A stretch of DNA of 19,513 nucleotides from Fibrobacter sp. UBA1313 (GTDB lineage Bacteria; Fibrobacterota; Fibrobacteria; Fibrobacterales; Fibrobacteraceae), in NCBI GenBank assembly GCA_002307115.1, contig DBTP01000215.1, positions 1 to 19,513 on the forward strand, written 5' to 3'. The position numbers and the translations under genes are program-made. Position 1 is the first letter of the stretch, and each line of letters starts with the position of its first letter. Below the pieces are notes generated by a model. It searched no databases, was not told the DNA's origin, and saw only the letters and a program-made list of their open reading frames with translations. Below are positions 14,452 through 19,513 of this stretch, piece after piece.

Positions 14452-15318
14452 TTAATTTGCGTACTGAAGTTTTTCGGTTTTACCTGCATGGAAAGAACCT
14501 AAACGGTAGATAAAATCGGTGTATTGTTGTAATTCCTGCAAGGCTTCCACCACAAGCGGATCCTTGGGATTGCCTTCGAATGAAAGATGAAAAATGTATT
14601 CCCACGGTTTATCGGGATGAGGTCTGCTTTCGATGCGGGTTAAGTTCAAGTTGCGTTTGGCAAAGGCTCCGAGTGCGCAATAGAGAACACCGGATTTTTT
14701 TGAATTGGAGAGTTCAAACAGCAGCGCCGTTTTGATGTCATTGCCATCGGCGATTGTGGATTGTGTTTTTTGAATGCCATAAAAGCGGGTAAAATTCACG
14801 CCCTTAATATTCTCCAGATTTGTGGTGAGAACTTCAAGGTGGTAGTACTTTGCCGCATAAACGCTCGCGATAGCTCCATCGGTGTGGTTTCCTCGTTTGG
14901 CGATTTCTTCGGCACTTCCGGCAGTGTCATAGTAGGGGACTTTTTCAATTTGCGGATTGCTACTGAAAAAACGGCTGCACTGAGCGAGCCCCTGAGGATG
15001 GCTCAAAACACGTTTTAAGTCCGCGAGAGTCGTGCCGGGGACGGCGCACAAGCAGTGCTCAATCTGCAACGTGACTTCTGCAACAATGGGGTGGCGCCAC
15101 TTGTAGAGGAGATCATAATTTTCGTAAATGGAGCCTGCGGTAGAATTCTCAATGGGAACAGCTCCGCCATCCACCAAATTGGTTTCAATCCCCTGATAAA
15201 TTTCTTCAAAGGTATTCATGGGAACAACTTCAATGTCTTTCCCGAATAGATAGTAGGCCGCACTTTCGCTATAAGCCCCGCGACGTCCTTGAATTGCAAT
15301 CTTTTTTCGTTCACTCAT
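14452..15318 (-). CDS. pheA: Prephenate dehydratase (monofunctional, with ACT domain)
   Basis: The 288-residue product converts prephenate to phenylpyruvate in phenylalanine synthesis. The catalytic domain (about 5-185) shows QGRRGAYSE, VPIENSTAGSI, LSHPQGLAQC and NFTRF, the last with the catalytic Thr-Arg-Phe (177-179). The ACT domain (about 195-275) shows GALG-like CALGAFAKRNLNLTRIESRP, where ESRP (230-233) is part of the phenylalanine feedback site, so feedback inhibition is expected. No chorismate mutase domain is fused, unlike the E. coli P-protein. Its ATG overlaps the stop of the NlpC gene as ATGA, and its GAGGAG site lies inside that gene, implying translational coupling. rph follows after 18 bp. 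Confidence 0.96.
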   Translation of the reverse strand: MSERKKIAIQGRRGAYSESAAYYLFGKDIEVVPMNTFEEIYQGIETNLVDGGAVPIENSTAGSIYENYDLLYKWRHPIVAEVTLQIEHCLCAVPGTTLADLKRVLSHPQGLAQCSRFFSSNPQIEKVPYYDTAGSAEEIAKRGNHTDGAIASVYAAKYYHLEVLTTNLENIKGVNFTRFYGIQKTQSTIADGNDIKTALLFELSNSKKSGVLYCALGAFAKRNLNLTRIESRPHPDKPWEYIFHLSFEGNPKDPLVVEALQELQQYTDFIYRLGSFHAGKTEKLQYAN

Positions 15319-15869
15319 AGCAGTCTCCTCGCGCCTCTGTAACGCTCTTTCCAGTATTTGGTGGACAGTGGGATAATAGCGACTCCATCTGAAGAACTAG
15401 AATGGGTAAAGTTCCCATTGGAAAGATAGACTCCGACATGATTGATTCCCCAGTGGCCTCCGAAAAAGACAAGATCGCCCGTCTGTAAGTCCTCTTGGTC
15501 AATAGGTTCGCCTAACTTGAACATGGCTCCCGAACTGTGGGGTAGATTTTTTCCTGTTTTTTCCTTATAAATCTGCATGACGTAGCCTGAACAATCCGTC
15601 CCATTTTTGGAACTTCCACCATATTTGTAGGGGGTGCCGAGCCACGAGTTGACAACGTCCATCCATGCGGAAAGATCTTCCGATACTTCGCTGTCAACAG
15701 GAGCGTCTAAGGAATCAGAACTGAGATTGAAATCGTCACTGGTCGTTGTGGATTCTGGTGGAGGGCCGTATTCGCCGAGCTCTCGGTCATAACCTGTGCG
15801 GGCTGGCACATTGCAAGCGGCAACTAAAGAGAGAAACGTAAAAACGCAAAGTTTACATAGGGATCGCAT
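15315..15869 (-). CDS. NlpC/P60 family lipoprotein (peptidoglycan endopeptidase)
   Basis: The 184-residue product has a type II signal peptide with lipobox VAAC (lipidated Cys19), a disordered acidic linker (about 25-65) and a C-terminal NlpC/P60 domain (about 68-184). The catalytic residues are visible: Cys93 in GTDCSGYV, His144 in GINHVGVYL and His156 as the third polar residue in NFTHSSS. Such enzymes cut peptide stems of peptidoglycan, typically D-Glu-diaminopimelate bonds, in the periplasm; Spr (MepS) of E. coli is similar in size and layout. No Shine-Dalgarno is visible, and a TATAAATTTT element 13-15 bases before the ATG suggests a nearly leaderless start. It overlaps pheA by 4 bases. 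The functional link to phenylalanine synthesis is unclear. Confidence 0.93.
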   Translation of the reverse strand: MRSLCKLCVFTFLSLVAACNVPARTGYDRELGEYGPPPESTTTSDDFNLSSDSLDAPVDSEVSEDLSAWMDVVNSWLGTPYKYGGSSKNGTDCSGYVMQIYKEKTGKNLPHSSGAMFKLGEPIDQEDLQTGDLVFFGGHWGINHVGVYLSNGNFTHSSSSDGVAIIPLSTKYWKERYRGARRLL

Positions 15870-15874
15870 CCGTT

Positions 15875-15884
15875 AAAATTTATA
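15875..15884 (-). promoter_or_regulatory. Candidate -10 element of the nlpC-pheA-rph operon
   Basis: TATAAATTTT on the minus strand contains both TATAAA and TAAATTTT. The first T is 15 bases, and the second TA 13 bases, before the ATG at 15869, so the leader would be 0-4 nt. No good -35 is visible. It is divergent from the hemN promoter about 40 bp away. Confidence 0.4.
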
Positions 15885-15921
15885 AAAAGTGAGACGCATA
15901 ATCCATTCCTTTCTCTCTTTC

Positions 15922-15929
15922 TATATTGA
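15922..15929 (+). promoter_or_regulatory. Candidate -10 element (TATATTGA) for hemN
   Basis: TATATT lies 6 bases before the ATG at 15934, so sigma-70 geometry puts the start site on the A of the ATG. The flanks read TATATTGA, the TAnnTTGA form also seen at rpsO. No -35 is visible in the pyrimidine-rich upstream sequence. Confidence 0.4.
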
Positions 15930-15933
15930 AGTC

Positions 15934-17283
15934 ATGATGATTGACACACTTCTCCGCTACGATACGAATGCGCCTCGTTATACGAGCTATCCTCCAGCGA
16001 ATCTTTTCCGCCCTGCAGAAACGAAACAAGAAATTGAAGCTCTGTGGCGCGCTTCGAATAATCTCTATCCACAAAACCTAAGTTTTTATTTTCATATTCC
16101 TTTTTGCACCAAGCGTTGTCTTTTTTGTGGATGTACTTCGGAAGTGATGCAGGATGCCTCTGCCCGCGACCTTTATTTTGAATCGCTTTACTCGGAAATG
16201 GCCGAGAAGTTGCTGTGGATCTCGGACAAAAGGCCTGTGACCCAGGTTCATTTTGGGGGCGGTACGCCGACGAGTGTTCCTTTTGAAATCCTAGACACCA
16301 TTCTCCATAAACTTCGCGCACGCTTTCCCTTTGCGGAAAATGCGGAAATCGCTATTGAGTGCAACCCTTCCAGTATCACTGAAGAAAGGCTTCGCACCCT
16401 TGCTCTGATGGGTTTTAATCGCATCAGTTATGGTATTCAGGATTTTAATCCGGAAGTATTGGAAATCATCGGGAGAGATCCCTCTTTGCTTCCGGTGAAT
16501 GAGTTGGTGAAACTCTCTCGGGAACTTCATTTTTCGGGCATCAATCTCGACTTGATTTATGGACTCCCGGGTCAAACGGAAGCAAACTTTTATGACAGCG
16601 TGCAGAAGGCCGTGGAAGCCGCTCCAGATCGCATTGCTTTGTTTAGCTACGCTCACGTCCCTTGGCTCAAAGAGAATCAAAAACTTTTGGAAAAGTACCC
16701 TATGCCAAACGCCCGTGAGAAAATGACGTTTTTCCTCGAAGCTCGTAAACGCTTTATAGAAGCTGGGTTCGTGGATGTCGGTATGGATCATTTTGTAAAG
16801 CCCACGGATTCTTTAGCGATCGCCCTTCAAGAGGGTGTGCTGCATCGCAATTTTCAGGGCTATTGTACTCGCAAAACTACGGGACAGGTTTACGGATTTG
16901 GCTCCAGTGCCATTTCACAGTTGGATAATGCGTACACACAAAATATTCATGACAGTGCCCATTATACGGAGCTTCAGCTTTCCGGGAAAATGACGGAGAT
17001 CCGCTGCCATCCTTTGGATGAAAAACAGAAAGTACTGCGCGATACCATTGAACGGCTTATGTGCAATCGCCTCCTTCGTGTCGATGAACGCGAAAAGGAA
17101 ATTCTCGGTGCTGGTTGGGAACGTCTCCTCGCTTTAGAATCCAAAGGCTTGCTCGTCAAAGTTTCTGATGATGAAATTCGCACGACTGAATTAGGAACGC
17201 TCGTGATTCGTTATCTCGCCATGCAGCTCGATCCTCTGATGCAGAACTGTAAAACGGAAGGTGTTTTTTCGAAGACGATCTAA
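15934..17283 (+). CDS. hemN: Oxygen-independent coproporphyrinogen III oxidase (radical SAM)
   Basis: The 449-residue product decarboxylates coproporphyrinogen III to protoporphyrinogen IX without oxygen. The N-terminus has the HemN signature RYTSYPPA, and the [4Fe-4S] cluster motif is CTKRCLFCGC (Cys58, 62, 65, 67), the C-x3-C-x2-C-x-C form that separates true HemN from HemW. HFGGGTPTS binds SAM, followed by ECNPSS, RISYGIQDF, DLIYGLPGQ, SYAHVPWLK, NFQGYCT and YGFGSSAIS, all typical of HemN. Length is normal. The start is ATG 15934 or the adjacent ATG 15937; the frame opens at GTG 15889, but that adds residues not typical of HemN. There is no Shine-Dalgarno, and a TATATT element predicts a leaderless mRNA. 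It is divergent from nlpC-pheA-rph. This enzyme fits an anaerobic lifestyle. Confidence 0.96.
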   Translation: MMIDTLLRYDTNAPRYTSYPPANLFRPAETKQEIEALWRASNNLYPQNLSFYFHIPFCTKRCLFCGCTSEVMQDASARDLYFESLYSEMAEKLLWISDKRPVTQVHFGGGTPTSVPFEILDTILHKLRARFPFAENAEIAIECNPSSITEERLRTLALMGFNRISYGIQDFNPEVLEIIGRDPSLLPVNELVKLSRELHFSGINLDLIYGLPGQTEANFYDSVQKAVEAAPDRIALFSYAHVPWLKENQKLLEKYPMPNAREKMTFFLEARKRFIEAGFVDVGMDHFVKPTDSLAIALQEGVLHRNFQGYCTRKTTGQVYGFGSSAISQLDNAYTQNIHDSAHYTELQLSGKMTEIRCHPLDEKQKVLRDTIERLMCNRLLRVDEREKEILGAGWERLLALESKGLLVKVSDDEIRTTELGTLVIRYLAMQLDPLMQNCKTEGVFSKTI

Positions 17284-17376
17284 ATGTCTTTCTAGTAAAT
17301 CATAAACAAAAAGAGGTGATAGACTCTCAAAAGTTTTAATCCCTTATTTGAACTGATTACTCAACTGAATTATTGC

Positions 17377-17382
17377 TAGAAT
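17377..17382 (+). promoter_or_regulatory. Candidate -10 element (TAGAAT) for the PAP2 gene
   Basis: TAGAAT ends 6 bases before the ATG at 17389, so the predicted start site is the A of the ATG. There is no Shine-Dalgarno. TGATTA is at about the -35 distance and is a weak match. Confidence 0.4.
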
Positions 17383-17388
17383 TGACGT

Positions 17389-18180
17389 ATGTTTTGTTTG
17401 AACGCTATATTGCCTGTCCTCCTAGGGGGGCTTTTATTTGCCTCCATCTCTGCCTCTGCGCAGGAGGTTCCCTTGGATCTTTCCAATCTTTACGAGGATC
17501 CTATCGCTATTGTCCAGGAATTTTCATGGAAGGAGACCGCCTGGATCACAGGATCAATTACGGTCATCTGGGGACTTTCCTTGCTACATGATAATTTTCG
17601 ATACTGGGTTCGGGAAAAGTACCAAGAAGAAGGTTCTAATCGGCTGATCAGTACACTCAATTTTGTGGGCGAAGGTTATATTTTCGCCATTCCAGTAGCT
17701 CTCTATGGTGTGGGAGCTGTCCAAGACAACACACGTCTTGAAAATGCGGCATTTACTTCCATTGAGGCAGGACTTTTCGCTAATGGAATCGGTAAAGTCG
17801 TGAAGTTCGTTGTGGGCCGCAAACGCCCTATACATGATAATCCTGACCAGAGTGATCGTGGCGATGATTTTTCCCCTTTTTCTACCGAGCCCAATGATTC
17901 TTTCCCTTCTGGTCATGCGACTATTGCCTTCGCTTTGATCACACCTTGGGTTGTGTACTATCCGGGTTGGGCCTCTTATAGCCTCTTGTTGATTGGAGCA
18001 GGTGTTGGAATTTCCCGTCTAGCGGTGGATGCTCATTGGAGTACGGATATTCTGGGTGGGGCCTTGCTAGGATTAGGAGTGGGTTATACTTTGGCTTCTA
18101 TCCACATACGAAAATCCATCAATGTAGTTCCCATTGTAGGCAATGGGGTGGGCGGGGCGTTAGTACAAGGATCGTTCTAA
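17389..18180 (+). CDS. PAP2 superfamily (type 2 phosphatidic acid phosphatase) membrane protein
   Basis: The 263-residue product has the three-part PAP2 active site: K-x6-RP at 139-147 (KFVVGRKRP), PSGH at 173-176 and SR-x5-H at 209-216 (SRLAVDAH) with the nucleophilic His. It begins with a signal-peptide-like segment ending ASA (residue 24), followed by several membrane segments (about 52-67, 96-110, 180-205, 219-238). Likely substrates are lipid phosphates or pyrophosphates such as phosphatidic acid, undecaprenyl pyrophosphate or lipid A 1-phosphate, handled at the outer face of the inner membrane; the sequence does not decide which. The last 25 residues (NVVPIVGNGVGGALVQGSF) resemble an outer-membrane-type terminal strand ending in Phe, which is odd for an inner-membrane enzyme. 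No terminator follows. Confidence 0.9.
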   Translation: MFCLNAILPVLLGGLLFASISASAQEVPLDLSNLYEDPIAIVQEFSWKETAWITGSITVIWGLSLLHDNFRYWVREKYQEEGSNRLISTLNFVGEGYIFAIPVALYGVGAVQDNTRLENAAFTSIEAGLFANGIGKVVKFVVGRKRPIHDNPDQSDRGDDFSPFSTEPNDSFPSGHATIAFALITPWVVYYPGWASYSLLLIGAGVGISRLAVDAHWSTDILGGALLGLGVGYTLASIHIRKSINVVPIVGNGVGGALVQGSF

Positions 18181-18260
18181 TCCGCTTTCGATTCATTTTG
18201 CAAACTTAGACCATTCCATAAGTTATGGAGCCCACTTCGTTCACTATTCGCCAAAGCGGA
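18181..18260. repeat. Nested inverted repeat after the PAP2 gene
   Basis: TCCGCTTT (18181-18188) and AAAGCGGA (18253-18260) are perfect inverted arms. Between them TCCATAA-G-TTATGGA (18215-18229) is a 15-bp palindrome. The outer arm begins right after the PAP2 stop codon. The RNA could fold as a long branched hairpin, but no T-run follows on either strand, so it is not a standard terminator. Confidence 0.5.
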
Positions 18261-18474
18261 TGTTGAGGCAAAATTTTAAAAATGTGGTCTCCTTGAATCG
18301 AATTTTGAGAAGATTCTGGAGCCGAAAGAGAGAGCCTCTGAAAAAAGAGATAATGTATGCGATTTGGTGGCAAGCAAACAGGCGTTGTTGAACCGTATGA
18401 TTTTCATGAGAATGACAACACAACCCCTATAAGCTTACCTTTGGAGTAATTATCTTCTTAAAAAAGAAAATGGA
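18261..18474. other. Remainder of the convergent intergenic region, no clear gene
   Basis: With the repeat before it, this region makes a 294-bp gap between the 3' ends of the PAP2 gene and argF. It contains another hairpin (18289-18321: CTCC and GAATC arms with matching GATTC and GGAG, 12-nt loop) and a 30-codon open frame at 18357-18449 with a weak AAGAGA upstream. Neither strand shows a canonical terminator. It could be decayed sequence, a small RNA gene or a plain spacer. Confidence 0.5.
18357..18449 (+). CDS. Possible 30-residue small ORF, doubtful
   Basis: ATG at 18357 to TAA at 18447-18449 encodes 30 residues with a polar, acidic second half (EPYDFHENDNTTPISLPLE). A purine-rich AAAAAAGAGA lies about 6-15 bases upstream. 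An in-frame stop just before the ATG excludes an extension. I recognise no family, and a frame this short arises by chance often. It is recorded only because the surrounding 294 bp have no other content. Confidence 0.12.
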   Translation: MRFGGKQTGVVEPYDFHENDNTTPISLPLE

Positions 18475-19425
18475 TCACTTCCCGAAATCACTCGTCGGTG
18501 TCATCACTTGCCACAAAATGGCTTTTTGTGCGTGCAGACGATTTTCCGCTTCTTCAAAGGATAAGTTCCGATCCCCATCCATCACGGAATCCGTAATCTC
18601 TTCTCCGCGGTGCGCAGGAAGACAGTGCGTTACCTTGCAATGAGCGGGTGCTTTGGCGAGCAACGCATCATTAATTTGGAACGGCAAAAAGTGACTTTGT
18701 TTGGTGTCCTTTTCCCCTTCTTGTCCCATGCTCACCCAAACATCGCTATAAAGAATATCGGCGTCCTTCACGGCATCTTCGGGGTTGTTGAATACGCGGT
18801 ACTGGGTGCCATGTTTTTTAAGGCCATCCAAAGCTTGATCGACAACGAATTTCGGTTGTTCAAAACCTTTGGGACAGGCGAGTGTAAAATTCATTCCTAC
18901 TTTAGAAGCGAGGGTCAACAAAGAATTTGCCACATTATTGCCATCACCGATAAAAGCAACCGTTTTGCCTTTCAGGGAACCATACTGTTCTGTCATCATT
19001 TGGGCAAAGGAAAGTGCCTGGCACGGGTGAAAATCATCGGTCAAAGCATTAATGACAGGAATGGATCCGTATTCAGCAAGTTGTTCCACCAGTTCTTGTT
19101 TAAAACAACGAACCACGAGGGCGTTGACCCAACGGGATAAACAGCGGGCAACATCTGGTACGCTTTCCCGTTTTCCAAGACCAATAGAATCGGGTGCCAA
19201 AAGAACAGGCATTCCCCCAAGTTGGTGAATACCCACTTGGAATGTTGTTATTGTGCGGAGAGACGGTTTTTCAAAGAACATACCGATTGTCTGGCCGTGG
19301 AAACGGTCAGAGGGTTGTCCTGCTTTAATCTCTTTTTTGAGACGCATAGCAATGGCGACGGTTTCGAGGATTCGTTCCTCATTCCAATCGCTGAGACGTA
19401 ACAAATGGCGATTGCGATTGATCAT
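18475..19425 (-). CDS. argF: Ornithine carbamoyltransferase
   Basis: The 316-residue product makes citrulline from ornithine and carbamoyl phosphate in arginine synthesis. The carbamoyl-phosphate loop is FEKPSLRTITTF (51-62), where E. coli has STRTR; Ser55, Arg57 and Thr58 are kept but the last Arg is Ile59. Other signatures are intact: DDFHPCQAL (131-139), GDGNNVANSL (160-169) for ornithine, DVWVSMGQE (228-236) with the Asp and Ser-Met of true OTCases, and HCLPAHRGEEI (267-277). These last blocks argue against aspartate carbamoyltransferase. The frame opens further upstream at TTG 19506, but that part crosses a terminator hairpin. ATG 19425 starts at the normal OTCase N-terminus and has AAGGA 8 bases upstream. 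It is convergent with the PAP2 gene. Confidence 0.95.
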   Translation of the reverse strand: MINRNRHLLRLSDWNEERILETVAIAMRLKKEIKAGQPSDRFHGQTIGMFFEKPSLRTITTFQVGIHQLGGMPVLLAPDSIGLGKRESVPDVARCLSRWVNALVVRCFKQELVEQLAEYGSIPVINALTDDFHPCQALSFAQMMTEQYGSLKGKTVAFIGDGNNVANSLLTLASKVGMNFTLACPKGFEQPKFVVDQALDGLKKHGTQYRVFNNPEDAVKDADILYSDVWVSMGQEGEKDTKQSHFLPFQINDALLAKAPAHCKVTHCLPAHRGEEITDSVMDGDRNLSFEEAENRLHAQKAILWQVMTPTSDFGK

Positions 19426-19458
19426 TGTTCGGTCCTTCCAGTTGTCCCGTTTGGAAAA

Positions 19459-19495
19459 CAAAAAGACCGATCCAAAGGGGGTTCCTTGGGCGGTC
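19459..19495 (-). terminator. Terminator-like hairpin upstream of argF (upstream-gene terminator or attenuator)
   Basis: Read on the minus strand, an outer stem GACCG/CGGTC encloses an inner stem CCAAGG/CCTTTGG (one bulge) with a 5-nt loop, followed by TTTTTGTTTT. It ends 34 nt before the argF ATG. No promoter is visible between it and argF, so it either ends a gene beyond the window or works as an attenuator in the argF leader. Confidence 0.8.
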
Positions 19496-19513
19496 TGTGG
19501 TCCCAAAATCGGG

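Noticed and set aside
15889..15933. GTG start for hemN
   Set aside because: It has no ribosome-binding site and adds residues not typical of HemN, whereas ATG 15934 fits both the protein family and the promoter position.
19426..19506. N-terminal extension of argF from TTG 19506
   Set aside because: The extra 27 codons cover a terminator-like hairpin, and ATG 19425 starts at the normal OTCase N-terminus with an AAGGA site upstream.
1..19513. tRNA, rRNA, CRISPR arrays, insertion sequences, integrases, phage genes and toxin-antitoxin pairs
   Set aside because: I saw no evenly spaced repeats, no tRNA-like cloverleaf and no transposase or recombinase motif. The gene content is chromosomal and mostly housekeeping.

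Overview
The window looks like chromosomal DNA of a Gram-negative anaerobe, most likely a member of the Fibrobacterota (FCB group). Support: a lipoprotein whose lipobox is followed by a long serine-rich linker, a style I associate with Fibrobacter; a large secreted beta-helix carbohydrate-active protein ending in a domain resembling type IX secretion (T9SS) C-terminal sorting domains; oxygen-independent HemN; an Omp85 outer-membrane protein; and TAnnTTTG-like promoter elements of the kind described in Bacteroidetes. The taxonomic call is an inference from gene content, not a database match.

Layout. 1-2297 (minus): an integral membrane protein of unknown function with its terminator, then a class I/II aminotransferase followed 26 bp later by the start of citrate synthase (gltA), cut by the window edge. 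2323-5005 (plus): rpsO-pnp (ribosomal protein S15 and polynucleotide phosphorylase) with a long possibly structured leader and a strong terminator. 5020-5822 (plus): tcdA (tRNA t6A cyclase), convergent with rpsD. 5952-6660 (minus): a stand-alone rpsD of the cysteine-free (zinc-independent) type with a leader hairpin. 6641-11435 (minus): a two-gene operon for a GH55/pectate-lyase-like double beta-helix exoprotein and a serine-linker lipoprotein. 11481-12778 (plus): a small single-POTRA Omp85 protein, divergent from that operon. 12941-13657 (plus): family I inorganic pyrophosphatase. 13711-15884 (minus): a tightly coupled nlpC/P60 lipoprotein - pheA - rph operon. 15922-18180 (plus): hemN and a PAP2 lipid phosphatase. 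18181-18474: a convergent gap with nested inverted repeats and no gene above 30 codons. 18475-19495 (minus): argF behind a terminator or attenuator hairpin.

Most genes are housekeeping: central metabolism, amino-acid and haem synthesis, RNA processing and ribosome. The accessory part is 6.7-12.8 kb, where a secreted polysaccharide-active protein, a surface lipoprotein and an Omp85 protein lie together.

The most interesting window-wide pattern is transcriptional. Several genes without a Shine-Dalgarno sequence (the membrane protein, tcdA, nlpC, hemN, PAP2) have a TAnnTT(T/G)-like or -10-like element 12-14 nt before the ATG, which predicts leaderless or nearly leaderless mRNAs. Genes with good Shine-Dalgarno sequences sit inside operons or behind longer leaders. 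I found no tRNA, rRNA, CRISPR, insertion sequence, integrase or phage gene.
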